From NCBI GenBank assembly GCA_004346645.1, contig SMDA01000003.1, forward strand, positions 186,001-250,000: a stretch of DNA of 64,000 nucleotides, given 5' to 3'. The notes below the pieces were generated by a model. It saw only the letters and a list, made by a program, of their open reading frames with translations. It had not been told where the DNA came from and searched no databases. Below are positions 1 to 8,157 of the stretch, one piece after another. Both the position numbers and the translations under genes were made by a program. Origin of the DNA: Gulbenkiania mobilis (GTDB taxonomy: Bacteria; Pseudomonadota; Gammaproteobacteria; Burkholderiales; Chromobacteriaceae). Position 1 is the stretch's first letter. Each line of letters starts with the position of its first letter.

Positions 1-32
1 CTGCAATAAAGCCCGCATCAGCTGGAAACATA

Positions 33-58
33 AAGCCCGTCCAAGGACGGGCTTTTTT
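33..58 (+). terminator. Intrinsic terminator of a gene upstream of the window
   Basis: A 10-bp stem (AAGCCCGTCC, 33-42, with GGACGGGCTT, 45-54) has a 2-base gap that would open into a 4-base loop, and a run of T follows to 58. It would end a rightward transcript whose gene lies before position 1. Confidence 0.75.
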
Positions 59-138
59 ACGCACACGGTAAAACCTTAGGGCTGGCTCGAGAAGTGGCAA
101 TCATCTTCTCACAGCGCCTGGCTCCTTCCGGAGGGCAT

Positions 139-169
139 AAAAAAACCGGCTCGCTCGAGCCGGTTTTTT
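139..169. terminator. Bidirectional terminator after the Ala-rich lipoprotein gene
   Basis: An A-run, a GC-rich stem (ACCGGCTC pairing with GAGCCGGT) and a T-run form a symmetrical hairpin. It lies 18 bases past the stop of the leftward lipoprotein gene, and its A/T flanks would let it work in both directions. Confidence 0.8.
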
Positions 170-186
170 GCGTAACCCTAAAAGGA

Positions 187-396
187 TTACTGAGCAGCGG
201 AAGCAGCCGGAGCCGAAGCGTCAGCAGCAGCAGCCGAAGCGTCGGCAGCCGGAGCCGAAGCGTCGGTGGTAGCCTCAACAGCCGGAGCCGAAGCTTCAAC
301 GGCCGGAGCGGAAGCTTCTACCGGAGCTTCTTCTTTCTTGCCGCAAGCAGAAAGAGCAACGGCCAGCAGGGCAGCAACGAGGAGCGACTGTTTCAT
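187..396 (-). CDS. Small Ala-rich repeat lipoprotein
   Basis: The 69-residue product begins with a short basic N-terminus and a hydrophobic stretch ending in LSAC, a signal peptidase II lipobox with the lipidated Cys at about residue 18. After GKKEEAPV the mature part is almost entirely imperfect copies of EASAPAV / DASAPAA. This is the known pattern of small membrane-anchored lipoproteins with a low-complexity tail, so outer- or inner-membrane anchoring is inferred; no enzymatic domain is visible. The start is supported by an AAAGG stretch just upstream. The gene stands alone, with a terminator hairpin immediately downstream. The exact number of Ala/Pro repeats could vary between strains. 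Confidence 0.75.
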   Translation of the reverse strand: MKQSLLVAALLAVALSACGKKEEAPVEASAPAVEASAPAVEATTDASAPAADASAAAADASAPAASAAQ

Positions 397-655
397 TTTT
401 CTTTACCTTTAAAGATAAGTTGAACAAGACATCAGTAAATCGTTCTGCAAATAGCGAACGACTGAAAATTCATCAGTGGGCAAGATTGTAGCATGAAAAA
501 AACGGCTGTGTAGGGCCGGCAACGCACAAAAACCGCACTGCAGCAAGCCGTGCTTTCCACGAGGCAACTATATTAGCCGAACAGTTGTTTCAACCATATG
601 TAGTCAGATCAATCCAGCCGTTCTTAAGCCACCGTTACGAAAGCAGATGTCGCAA

Positions 656-1786
656 TTAAGCAACATCTGATGCTTCATGCCAATATCCTGACAGATAACC
701 CTCGTACAGCGTGTCCAGCATTTCTTCACTGACCGGCCCCGCAGCCAAGCGTCGCGCATTGGCAAACTGTTGCCATTGCACGACATCCTGCGAAGGGACG
801 TTCAGCCGTTCACCATTACAGAACACGGCTTCACCAAGGTAGAGAATCTGACTCTTCGGATCGAGCACCAGTCCGGCCGTGTGCACTACGTCTTCAAATG
901 TCGCCTCATCCATCGGATCGTCCGGGGCGTCGTAAAAGACATGCGCCTTGGGTTCGGTGAGGTAATGGCCGAGGAAGTCGCCAACCGTGTCGCGATCCCA
1001 GACGATGCGATCGAGCATGCTGGCCACCTGCTCCACCATTGGAGTCTCTATAGCAGCCGGCGTACCTGTCAGCGCGAGATCCGGGTCGCTGTAGCGCCCC
1101 TCCATGCAGATGCGATCCTGCAGATAGACGAGGAACTGCGTGGTGAGCTCTTGGGCAGTGGGCGCCCGGAATCCGATCGAATAGGTCATGCCTGGTTCGA
1201 GGGCCACCCCGTAATGCGCGTACTTGGGGGGCAGGTACAGCATGTCGCCTTCCTCCAAGATGTACTCTTCCTCCACCTGGAAGTCCTGCAGCACGCGAAT
1301 GGGCTCGTTCTCCAGGAAGCGCTCGTCTTTCTGGGCCGATATTTGCCAGCGCTTGCGCCCGCCTACCTGCAGCAGAAATACGTCATAGGAGTCGAAATGC
1401 GGGCCTACAGTCCCGCCCGGTGGGGCATAACTGATCATCAGGTCGTCCAAGCGTGCGTACGGGACGAAGTTGAACCGCCACAACAGGGCATCAATGTGTG
1501 GCAGATGATGGTTGACGCTCTGCACCAAGAGCGTCCAGTCACTCTCTGGCAGGCGCCGGAAGCGGGAAGGACGGAAGGGCCCGCGCTCTAAATGCCAGTG
1601 GCCGCCGCGGTTCTCGATCAGCCGGGATTCCACATCATCACGCAGGGCCAGTTCGGCCAACCCTTCGAAACCGACAGGTGGGCCGACGTCGGTCACCGCC
1701 TTGCGAATGAGCAGCGGTTTCTTATGCCAATACTCTGTGAGGAACTGTTCGGGCGTCAGGCCGCCCAAGGGGGGTACGGAACTCAT
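656..1786 (-). CDS. roxA: JmjC/cupin ribosomal protein L16 arginine hydroxylase (RoxA/YcfD type)
   Basis: This 376-residue protein matches the bacterial 2-oxoglutarate/Fe(II) ribosomal oxygenases, which hydroxylate an arginine of ribosomal protein L16. The Fe-binding facial triad is visible: H130 and D132 in the motif PHFDSYD, and H191 in PKYAHYG, close to the spacing known for E. coli YcfD. The N-terminal TPEQFLTEYWHKKPLLIRKA segment is typical of the family, and the C-terminal winged-helix-like part is present, so the protein seems full length. It reads away from the SlyD gene. The 259 bases downstream, to the lipoprotein gene, hold AT-rich sequence without a clear gene. A GGTTGGCCGAA repeat (1652-1662) codes for GLAE inside it. 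Confidence 0.88.
   Translation of the reverse strand: MSSVPPLGGLTPEQFLTEYWHKKPLLIRKAVTDVGPPVGFEGLAELALRDDVESRLIENRGGHWHLERGPFRPSRFRRLPESDWTLLVQSVNHHLPHIDALLWRFNFVPYARLDDLMISYAPPGGTVGPHFDSYDVFLLQVGGRKRWQISAQKDERFLENEPIRVLQDFQVEEEYILEEGDMLYLPPKYAHYGVALEPGMTYSIGFRAPTAQELTTQFLVYLQDRICMEGRYSDPDLALTGTPAAIETPMVEQVASMLDRIVWDRDTVGDFLGHYLTEPKAHVFYDAPDDPMDEATFEDVVHTAGLVLDPKSQILYLGEAVFCNGERLNVPSQDVVQWQQFANARRLAAGPVSEEMLDTLYEGYLSGYWHEASDVA
1652..1662 (-). repeat. GGTTGGCCGAA repeat (11-mer) in roxA
   Basis: Lies on the coding strand of roxA and reads G-L-A-E (residues 42-45) with a TTG leucine codon. Confidence 0.8.
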
Positions 1787-1821
1787 GTTGCTTTACTCGG
1801 TGAGCCGGGGAGGCAATGGTT

Positions 1822-1827
1822 TACAAT
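1822..1827 (+). promoter_or_regulatory. Possible -10 box for the slyD-type gene
   Basis: TACAAT in the 143-base gap between the divergent roxA and slyD-type genes. No good -35 lies 16-18 bases upstream, so this is a weak call from sequence alone. Confidence 0.3.
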
Positions 1828-1929
1828 AGAGGGACACGCAAGGGATCTCTCGCGTTCACGCTTGCGGGCGAAGGAATGTTTTCCACGCGGCTGCCAAGCC
1901 TTTCCATTTATCCAGCACGGACTATACGC

Positions 1930-2409
1930 ATGCAAATCGCCAAAAACACCGTCGTTACGCTTCATTACGAAATGTTCGACGCGAACAACACTCTTCTGGA
2001 CAAGACCGAGGAGCCGATCAGCTATCTGCATGGCGGATATGACGGCATTTTCCCGCTGGTCGAAGAAGCCCTGCAGGGCAAGGCTGTGGGGGACTCGGTC
2101 GATGTCACCATGCAGCCGGACGACGCCTTCGGTGACCCGGAAGAAGAACTGGTACGCGTCGAGCCGCTCGATGTATTCCCCTCCGATGTCGAGGTCGGCA
2201 TGATGTTCGAAGCCGACGATCCGGAAACCGGCGAAGTGCTGCTGTTCCGCGTGACCGACATTGCGGACGGCAAGGCCGTTGTCGATGCAAACCACCCTCT
2301 GGCCGGGCAGACCATCCGTTTTGTAGCCAAGGTAGTCGAGGTTCGCCCCGCTTCCGAGGAAGAGCAGTCGCACGGCCACGCACACGGCGAGCACGGGCAT
2401 CACCACTGA
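1930..2409 (+). CDS. slyD: FKBP-type peptidyl-prolyl isomerase, SlyD-like, with His-rich tail
   Basis: The 159-residue product has the SlyD arrangement: a split FKBP domain (from about residue 7, HYEMFDANNTLLDKT, through YLHGGYDGIFPLVEEALQGK) with an inserted flap around residues 65-125, followed by a short C-terminal tail rich in His and Gly (HGHAHGEHGHHH). SlyD proteins catalyse prolyl isomerisation, act as chaperones and deliver nickel; the His tail here could bind metal. The start at 1930 is chosen because the conserved domain begins directly there, and the in-frame extension back to 1816 has no family similarity. No strong ribosome binding site is visible. A hairpin terminator follows at 2436-2462. 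Confidence 0.87.
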   Translation: MQIAKNTVVTLHYEMFDANNTLLDKTEEPISYLHGGYDGIFPLVEEALQGKAVGDSVDVTMQPDDAFGDPEEELVRVEPLDVFPSDVEVGMMFEADDPETGEVLLFRVTDIADGKAVVDANHPLAGQTIRFVAKVVEVRPASEEEQSHGHAHGEHGHHH

Positions 2410-2435
2410 TCCCCGCAAGCGCCTGAAGCCTCAAT

Positions 2436-2462
2436 GCCCGCCTGTCACCTAGGCGGGCTTTT
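2436..2462 (+). terminator. Terminator after slyD
   Basis: 8-bp GC stem (GCCCGCCT with AGGCGGGC), 7-base loop and TTTT. It overlaps the last codons of the convergent PAP2 gene. Confidence 0.7.
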
Positions 2463-3203
2463 CATTGCCGGGGTACGATACACGCCCCAGCCGGTGGCCA
2501 AACCCAGCGTCAGAATCAGGCCGAAACGGACAAAGTCTGCCGCATGCGCAGTCTGCCACAGCCAGCTCAGGTGTACGCAGCCGGCCACGACCAGCACCAG
2601 CACCAGAAGGCCCAGCAGGCGTCGCCAGAGGTCGAAGCGCAGTGGCCATGCCTGTAGCGCGGCCCAGTGACCGATCCAGGCCCCGGCAGCCAGGCCGACG
2701 CACACATCCACCGGCCAGTGCACCCCGATGGCCAGGCGCGACCAGGCCACCGCCATCATCAGCAGGCACAAGCCCAGTCGTGCCCACAGTGGCAGGGTGA
2801 AGGCAGAGGCATACCACCCCGCCAGATAGCTGACAGCCATTGCATGGCCGGAAGGAAAAGAGGCGTTGCCGGGCAAACGATCGAGCAGCTGGACCAGCGG
2901 CCCCAGTACTAGGGGCGGACGGGGTTCGGCCCACAGCGCCTTGAGCAGCACCGTCAGCAAGATCACCCCTGTGGAGCCGAATACCAGCGGCAACAGGCGC
3001 TCGCGATGGTGATAGGCGATCGGAAACAACAAGGCCACCACCGTGATCCAGTCGCCAAACAGGGTGAGCACGCGCCACAACCCGGCAGGCAGCCCCCGGC
3101 TGACGGTGTGGGCCCAAAGGAAGGCCTGGGTATTGAGTTCTGGCTGCCAAGTAAACAGCAGCGCCAGCGGCAGCATCAGCAAGGCCAGATGACGCGGACT
3201 CAT
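2445..3203 (-). CDS. PAP2-superfamily membrane phosphatase
   Basis: 252 residues with several hydrophobic segments and the complete three-part PAP2 active site: K88-x6-R95-P96, the PSGH block at 117-120 and S155-R156-x5-H162-x3-D166. These are the residues that carry out lipid-phosphate or undecaprenyl-diphosphate dephosphorylation in the family; the substrate cannot be told from sequence. The start ATG overlaps the stop of prmC (ATGA, 3200-3203), so it is the third gene of the coupled set mgtE-prmC-PAP2. The 3' end runs into the slyD terminator. Undecaprenyl pyrophosphatase activity would fit the nearby peptidoglycan gene mtgA, but that is inference. Confidence 0.82.
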   Translation of the reverse strand: MSPRHLALLMLPLALLFTWQPELNTQAFLWAHTVSRGLPAGLWRVLTLFGDWITVVALLFPIAYHHRERLLPLVFGSTGVILLTVLLKALWAEPRPPLVLGPLVQLLDRLPGNASFPSGHAMAVSYLAGWYASAFTLPLWARLGLCLLMMAVAWSRLAIGVHWPVDVCVGLAAGAWIGHWAALQAWPLRFDLWRRLLGLLVLVLVVAGCVHLSWLWQTAHAADFVRFGLILTLGLATGWGVYRTPAMKSPPR

Positions 3204-4015
3204 GGACGTCTCCCCTGGGTGACACGCTCGTTACCGCCCAGGTCGGTTGTGGTAGTCACGTCGCAGAACCCGGCACTTTCGAACAGATGGCGTACCGCCC
3301 TGCCCTGGTCGTAGCCATGCTCAACCAGCAGCCAGCCGCCCGGCACCAACCAGTAGGGCGCTTCTTGGGCGACATGCCGCAGGCAGCTCAGCCCGTCATC
3401 ACCGTCGGTCAGTGCCAGCTGAGGTTCGAACCGGACGTCGCCCTGTGCGAGGTGCGGGTCGCCGGCCGGGATGTAGGGCGGATTGGAAACGATGAGTTCG
3501 AAGCGTTCCGCCGAAGGCAGTGGCGTGAACCAGCTGCCCTGCAGGAAACGTACGTTGGCCGAAAGGGCCTCGGCGTTGCGGCGTGCTACCTCCAGCGCAG
3601 CCGGCGAGACATCCACCGCAGAAACCGCACAGTGCGGGGCCTCCAGTGCGAGAGTGATGGCCACGGCACCGCTGCCGGTACCGAGGTCCAGCACCCGGCA
3701 GCGGCCGAGTGTGGCCGCCCGCTCCAGCGCGGCTTCCACCAGGTGCTCGGTATCTGGACGCGGAATCAGCACCGCCGGACTGACTTGGAAAGGTCGGCCG
3801 AAAAACTCGCGCGCGCCCAAAAGATAGGCTACCGGCTCGCCTGCCAGACGGCGCCCGGCAAGATCGGCGAACGCCGCCTCCGTCTCGGGCAGCAGGGTCC
3901 GGTCGCCATGGGCAATCAAATCCACATGGCTGCAGCCACTGGCATGCATCAGCAGCAGCCGCGCCTCAAGGCGTGGCAACGGGAAAGCCTGAAGGGCCTG
4001 GGCAAGGGTGGTCAT
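3200..4015 (-). CDS. prmC: Peptide chain release factor N5-glutamine methyltransferase
   Basis: The 271-residue product has the PrmC/HemK layout: an N-terminal helical domain (MTTLAQALQAF onward), then a Rossmann methyltransferase core with the SAM loop DLGTGSGAVAI and the catalytic NPPY motif (SNPPYIPAG). PrmC methylates the Gln of the GGQ motif in release factors RF1 and RF2. The start at 4015 gives the usual family length and overlaps the mgtE stop by 4 bases (ATGA); its own stop overlaps the PAP2 start the same way. The family and role are well established; the coupling is seen directly. Confidence 0.92.
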   Translation of the reverse strand: MTTLAQALQAFPLPRLEARLLLMHASGCSHVDLIAHGDRTLLPETEAAFADLAGRRLAGEPVAYLLGAREFFGRPFQVSPAVLIPRPDTEHLVEAALERAATLGRCRVLDLGTGSGAVAITLALEAPHCAVSAVDVSPAALEVARRNAEALSANVRFLQGSWFTPLPSAERFELIVSNPPYIPAGDPHLAQGDVRFEPQLALTDGDDGLSCLRHVAQEAPYWLVPGGWLLVEHGYDQGRAVRHLFESAGFCDVTTTTDLGGNERVTQGRRP

Positions 4016-5454
4016 AGCAGGAACAGCGTAGCCAAGCCCAAAAAGATGAAGAACCCGCCGGAATCGGTACACGCGGTAATCATCACGCTGGAGCCGACCG
4101 CCGGATCGCGGCCAAAGCGCTCCATCGTCAGCGGAATGAACACGCCCATTGTGGCCGCCAGCATCAGGTTGAGCGTCATCGCCGCCATCATCACCAGGCC
4201 CAGCGCCATGCTGCTGTACAGCGCCCAGGCCAGCACGCCCAGCGCACTGCCCCAGACGATGCCATTGATGATGCTCACGCCCAGCTCCTTGCGCCACAGC
4301 CGCACCGCCTGGCCACGCTGCAATTGCCCCATCGCCAAGGCCCGCACGATCATCGTAATCGTCTGGTTGCCCGAGTTGCCTCCGATACCGGCTACGATGG
4401 GCATCAATGCCGCCAAGGCCACGATCTTCTGGATCGAACCTTCAAAGGCACCGATCACGCGCGACGCCACAAAAGCCGTGCCCAGGTTGACGGCCAACCA
4501 AGCCCAGCGGTTCCGCACCGAGTTGATCACCGGTGCGAACAGGTCCTCCTCTTCCTTCAGGCCGGCGAGGTTGAGGACGTCGGACTCTGACTCCTCACGG
4601 ATCACATCCACCATCTCGTCCACCGTCAGGCGGCCGATCAGCTTGCCTTGGGTGTCCACTACCGGCGCGGTGATCAGGTCGTAGCGCTCGAAGGCCAGCG
4701 CGGCCTCTTCGGCGTCCTCTTCGGGATGGAAGGTCACCACATCGGTGGCCATCACCGCCCCTACCAGCGCCTCCGGGTCGGAGACCAGCAACTTGCGGAT
4801 GGACAACACCCCTTTAAGGTGCTCGTCCTCATCCACAACGAAAATCTTGTCGGTATGGTCCGGCAGCTCGTCGAAGCGGCGCAGATAGCGCAAGACCACC
4901 TCGCAGGTGACATCGGCACGGATCTTGACCAGCTCGAAGTCCATCAGCGCGCCGACCTGCCCCTCTTCGTAGGACAAGGCGGACTGCAGTTGCTCCCGCT
5001 CCTCCTCGTCGAGCGAACCCATCACCTCGTACACCACCTGGCGCGGCAGGTCGGGTGCCAGGTCAGCCAGCTCGTCGGCATCCAGCTCGCCCACTGCAGC
5101 CACGAGCTCGTCCTTGTCCATCGACTCGATCAGCGACTCGCGAACGGCATCGGACACTTCGAGCAGAATGTCACCGTCGTGCTCGGCACGCACCAGGTCC
5201 CAGACCAGCATCCGGTCCTCGAGCGGCAGCGACTCCAGAATGTAAGCGATGTCGGCCGGATGCAGCTGGGCCAGCTTTTGCTGCAGCTCGGTGAGGTTCT
5301 GCTTGTGGACCAACGTCTCGACGAGGTCATGCCGTGGCATGTCCTGGCGATGGACGAGCTCCTCTACCAGGCGCTGGCGTTCAATCAGCCGCTGGACCTG
5401 GCTCAGGTTGTCTTGCAGACGATCGGTGGGTTGTTTCTTGTCGACAACCGTCAT
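4012..5454 (-). CDS. mgtE: Magnesium transporter MgtE
   Basis: 480 residues with the complete MgtE plan: an N-terminal helical MgtE_N domain (about 30-150, with the repeated LDADELADLAPDLP type motif), a CBS-domain pair (about 165-290), and a C-terminal five-helix membrane domain carrying GIGGNSGNQT, the conserved pore signature. Members form homodimeric Mg2+ channels gated by cytosolic Mg2+ through the CBS domains. The start at 5454 is supported by an AAGGAGG site just upstream; the longer in-frame extension to 5499 would begin before that site. The gene leads a coupled set with prmC and the PAP2 phosphatase. The upstream region carries GGTAA repeats (5524-5566). Confidence 0.92.
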   Translation of the reverse strand: MTVVDKKQPTDRLQDNLSQVQRLIERQRLVEELVHRQDMPRHDLVETLVHKQNLTELQQKLAQLHPADIAYILESLPLEDRMLVWDLVRAEHDGDILLEVSDAVRESLIESMDKDELVAAVGELDADELADLAPDLPRQVVYEVMGSLDEEEREQLQSALSYEEGQVGALMDFELVKIRADVTCEVVLRYLRRFDELPDHTDKIFVVDEDEHLKGVLSIRKLLVSDPEALVGAVMATDVVTFHPEEDAEEAALAFERYDLITAPVVDTQGKLIGRLTVDEMVDVIREESESDVLNLAGLKEEEDLFAPVINSVRNRWAWLAVNLGTAFVASRVIGAFEGSIQKIVALAALMPIVAGIGGNSGNQTITMIVRALAMGQLQRGQAVRLWRKELGVSIINGIVWGSALGVLAWALYSSMALGLVMMAAMTLNLMLAATMGVFIPLTMERFGRDPAVGSSVMITACTDSGGFFIFLGLATLFLL

Positions 5455-5523
5455 GCACGCCTCCTTCCGCCGCAAGGGCGAGAGCGCAGGGCGCACCACG
5501 GTTTGCTGCGGCGGGGTTTAACA

Positions 5524-5566
5524 GGTAAGGGGGTAACGCTTTTCTGTTACGGGGTAACTGGGTAAG
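5524..5566. repeat. Four GGTAA(G/C) units upstream of mgtE
   Basis: GGTAAG (5524), GGTAAC (5532), GGTAAC (5553) and GGTAAG (5561) form two pairs, each with 8-base spacing, in mirror order. They sit 70-112 bases upstream of the mgtE start, where a regulator or leader element could lie. The function is unknown. Confidence 0.5.
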
Positions 5567-5676
5567 TCCATACGTTAAAACCGCGCCTCGTACGCGGCAG
5601 CAACGAAAGAAAGGCGGGATTCTAGCATGGCAGGCCCAGCCGCGACCACCCGTAAGCGGGCGGTGCGGCAAGCCAT

Positions 5677-6360
5677 TCAGGGCAGATCGGCATAGGGCAG
5701 GCGACGCAGGATGATACGCGTCTTGCGCGCCAGCCCGCGGGCATTGCGATGCTCGTCGTAATAGCGGGGATTGGGCACCATGGCGGCCAGCTTGGCAGCC
5801 TGTGGCGCCGAGAGGCGGGAAGCGGAAATGCCGTAATAGTGCCGTGCGGCAGCCTCGGCACCGAACACGCCGTTCCCCCACTCGATCACGTTGAGGTAGA
5901 TCTCGAAGATGCGGCGTTTGTCCATCACCGCCTCCAGCATGACGGTGATGATCGCCTCCTCCAGCTTGCGCCAAGGCGTCTTGCGGCTGGAGAGAAACAG
6001 GTTCTTGGCCAGTTGCTGACTGATAGTGGAGCCGCCGGCCACGATGCGTCCCTGCTTCATGTTCTTTTCGAAGGCAGCTTCCATGCCATCCCAGTCGAAC
6101 CCTTCGTGATCGACGAACTTGGCATCCTCTGCCGCAATCAGCGCCCGTTTCAGGTTGGGGGAAATGCGCTCGTAGGACACCCACTTGTGGCGCAGCTCGG
6201 CGTTGGGGTCGGTTTCCTGCAGGCGGGCCAGCTGCTCGGTCATGAAGGCGCTGGCCGAAGGATTGTTGGTACGCCAGTAAACGATATGGCCGAAGATCCA
6301 CAGCTGGTACAGGATGAACAGCACCAGCAGTGCGGCCAGGACTTTCAGAAAGACACGCAT
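5677..6360 (-). CDS. mtgA: Monofunctional peptidoglycan glycosyltransferase
   Basis: The 227-residue protein has one N-terminal transmembrane anchor (about residues 5-26) and a GT51 domain. Visible motifs are AAEDAKFVDHEGFDW with the catalytic Glu at residue 78, GGSTISQQLAKNLFL, and the helix motif KRRIFEIYLNVIEWG. MtgA polymerises lipid II into glycan strands without a transpeptidase domain, in agreement with the short length. The start at 6360 follows an AAAGAGTG stretch; the in-frame extension to 6414 adds residues not seen in the family. It lies between mgtE and aroE, all leftward, with 107 bases separating it from aroE. Confidence 0.92.
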   Translation of the reverse strand: MRVFLKVLAALLVLFILYQLWIFGHIVYWRTNNPSASAFMTEQLARLQETDPNAELRHKWVSYERISPNLKRALIAAEDAKFVDHEGFDWDGMEAAFEKNMKQGRIVAGGSTISQQLAKNLFLSSRKTPWRKLEEAIITVMLEAVMDKRRIFEIYLNVIEWGNGVFGAEAAARHYYGISASRLSAPQAAKLAAMVPNPRYYDEHRNARGLARKTRIILRRLPYADLP

Positions 6361-6467
6361 CGGACACTCTTTGCCGCCGGACAGGGCGGCCCTGCAAACA
6401 TCGGCCCGGATCATGCGCCACGGCCCGCCAGAAAGGCGGGCCGCGAAAAACCGGGGGTGAAAGAACC

Positions 6468-7292
6468 TTACGCGAGCACTTCGCGCAGCATGTTGGTGAC
6501 CTTGCGCGTTTCCGGCTGACGGCCCCGCCAGATGCGGTAGGACTCGGCGGCCTGTTCCACCAGCATGCCCAGCCCGTCGGCCAGCATACCGGCATTCTCT
6601 GCCTGGGCGCGTTTGAGGAAAGGCGTCAGCCCCTTGCTGTAGACCATGTCGTAGGCCAGTGTACGGGCGGTGAAGATACCTGGCGGAATCGGCGGCAAAT
6701 CGTTGTTCAGGCTAGTGGAGGTGGCGTTGATGACAAGATCGAAGTGCTTGTCGCGCAGGTCTTCATACCCGACAGCGCTCACGCTGCCGTGATCCGCAAA
6801 GTGGTGCGCCAGCGACTCGGCCTTGATCAGCGTCCGGTTGGCAATGGTGACCGAGGCCGGTTTCTCCGCCAGGATGGGACCGAGCACGCCCCGTACCGCG
6901 CCGCCCGCGCCAAGGATCAGCACCTGCTTGCCGACGATCGGCACATCGAGGTTGTCCACGATGTCGCGCACGATGCCAACGCCGTCGGTGTTGTCCCCCA
7001 GGATGCGCCCGTCCTCGGTGAAGGTCAGTGTGTTGACCGCCTCGGCAGCCCGGGCGCGATCCGTCAGTTCGGTGGACATGCGACAGGCATTGCCCTTGAA
7101 CGGCAAGGTGACGTTGAGCCCCTTGCCCCCTTGGGCGATGAAGGCACGCACCACTTCCTCGAAGCGGCCGACCTCGGCGAACAGCTTCTCGTAACGGATG
7201 TCCTCGCCGTTGGCCTTGGCAAACTCGTTGTGGATGAAAGGCGACTGGCTATGGGAAACGGGGTTGCCGATGACGGCATAGCGGTCGGTCAT
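6468..7292 (-). CDS. aroE: Shikimate 5-dehydrogenase
   Basis: 274 residues, typical for AroE, which reduces 3-dehydroshikimate to shikimate with NADPH in the aromatic amino acid pathway. The substrate-binding N-terminus (NPVSHSQSPFIHN), the catalytic Lys in NVTLPFKGNA, the NTDGVG motif and the nucleotide-binding loop LGAGGAVRG are all visible. The start ATG at 7292 matches the conserved N-terminus MTDRYAVIGNP. The upstream gap, to the rhodanese gene, carries an AGGTTGGCCGAA repeat. Confidence 0.93.
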   Translation of the reverse strand: MTDRYAVIGNPVSHSQSPFIHNEFAKANGEDIRYEKLFAEVGRFEEVVRAFIAQGGKGLNVTLPFKGNACRMSTELTDRARAAEAVNTLTFTEDGRILGDNTDGVGIVRDIVDNLDVPIVGKQVLILGAGGAVRGVLGPILAEKPASVTIANRTLIKAESLAHHFADHGSVSAVGYEDLRDKHFDLVINATSTSLNNDLPPIPPGIFTARTLAYDMVYSKGLTPFLKRAQAENAGMLADGLGMLVEQAAESYRIWRGRQPETRKVTNMLREVLA

Positions 7293-7408
7293 GGAAGTTC
7301 AGTCCCTGGGTAAGTGTGATCGCTGCAGGCAGGCCCGGAAGGCTGCAAGCATTTTGGGCAACACTTTGCCCCGAAGCCGGCCAAACATCAACCGGGATCA
7401 ACCCCGCA

Positions 7409-7420
7409 AGGTTGGCCGAA
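7409..7420 (+). repeat. AGGTTGGCCGAA repeat, intergenic (rhodanese/aroE)
   Basis: An exact 12-mer in the 144-base gap between two leftward genes. It is embedded in AAGGTTGGCCGAAACCTT, so the outer AAGGTT/AACCTT arms also form a small inverted repeat. Confidence 0.85.
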
Positions 7421-7436
7421 ACCTTGGTCGGCCTGC

Positions 7437-7889
7437 TCAGCCCTGCGTCCAGGGCAGGCCCGAGGCCTTCCAACCATCCTGCCGGCCCCGGTGGCCCTCG
7501 GCGTCCTTCTGCCCCTCGAAGCCGTCCAGCACGTTGTACGCTTCCGTAAAGCCGAGCGAAGCGGCCACCCTGGCTGCCTCGTCAGAGCGTGCACCGGTGC
7601 GGCACAGAAACAGCACTACCCGCTCCCGGTCCACCTGCTGGGTCAGCTGCGTAGCGAAATGCGGATTGGGCTGCATACCAGGGAAAGTCTTGTATTCGAT
7701 CCGCACGGCATCGGGCACCGTTCCCACAAACTGCCACTCGGCCGCGCTGCGCACATCGACCAAAGTGGCATGAGGCAATCCCTGCATCAGGGCAAACGCT
7801 TCCCGTGGCGTTACTGCGCCGGCATAGGGCAGGTCCTGGGCTTCGCGCCGCTGGCGGGCACGCTCGAGAATCTCGCTGATCTGGCTCAT
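7437..7889 (-). CDS. Single-domain rhodanese-like sulfurtransferase
   Basis: A 150-residue protein with one rhodanese domain. The active-site loop CRTGARSDEAA contains the persulfide-forming Cys, preceded by the usual DVRSAAEW and VVLFL strands. The family transfers sulfane sulfur, but the physiological acceptor cannot be inferred here. The start at 7889 follows a strong CGAGGAGGGC ribosome binding site, which rules out the longer extension to 8003. It reads away from glnA; the 268-base gap between them contains the glnA sigma-54 promoter and an NtrC-like site. Confidence 0.88.
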   Translation of the reverse strand: MSQISEILERARQRREAQDLPYAGAVTPREAFALMQGLPHATLVDVRSAAEWQFVGTVPDAVRIEYKTFPGMQPNPHFATQLTQQVDRERVVLFLCRTGARSDEAARVAASLGFTEAYNVLDGFEGQKDAEGHRGRQDGWKASGLPWTQG

Positions 7890-7966
7890 GAAGCCCTCCT
7901 CGTTCGGATGAAAGAATGCAGCATCATTATTGTTCAGGACCGACGGTGCCGCCAAACACCGAGCGC

Positions 7967-7981
7967 GCACCATTCTGGAGC
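7967..7981. promoter_or_regulatory. NtrC-binding-like site upstream of glnA
   Basis: GCACC-N5-GGAGC matches the NtrC dyad GCACC-N5-GGTGC at 9 of 10 positions. It lies about 100 bases upstream of the sigma-54 promoter, a normal enhancer position. A second, poorer half-matched site (GCACC-N5-AGGGC) starts at 7997. The presence of ntrBC downstream supports the reading. Confidence 0.6.
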
Positions 7982-8074
7982 ACCACTGCTGTGTGCGCAC
8001 CAAAACAGGGCAAGCCGGCAGGCTGGAAATGTTTTATCCTGCACCAACACTAGGCGATTTCGGCATTGGCGGGT

Positions 8075-8090
8075 TGGCACGGTTCATGCT
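8075..8090 (+). promoter_or_regulatory. Sigma-54 promoter of glnA
   Basis: TGGCAC at 8075-8080 and ATGCT at 8086-8090 fit the -24/-12 consensus TGGCAC-N5-TTGCW with one mismatch, and the diagnostic GG and GC pairs have exactly 10 bases between them. It lies about 70 bases before the glnA start. Confidence 0.8.
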
Positions 8091-8157
8091 TTTGGCTGCC
8101 CGTCACATGTTTTGCGATTCTTCCCGGCCCGCGCCGGGTGATTTCTAGGAGACCCTC

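Noticed and set aside
3792-3802. GGTCGGCCGAA in prmC as a repeat copy
   Set aside because: One mismatch in the core (C for T); left out of the counts to keep them strict.
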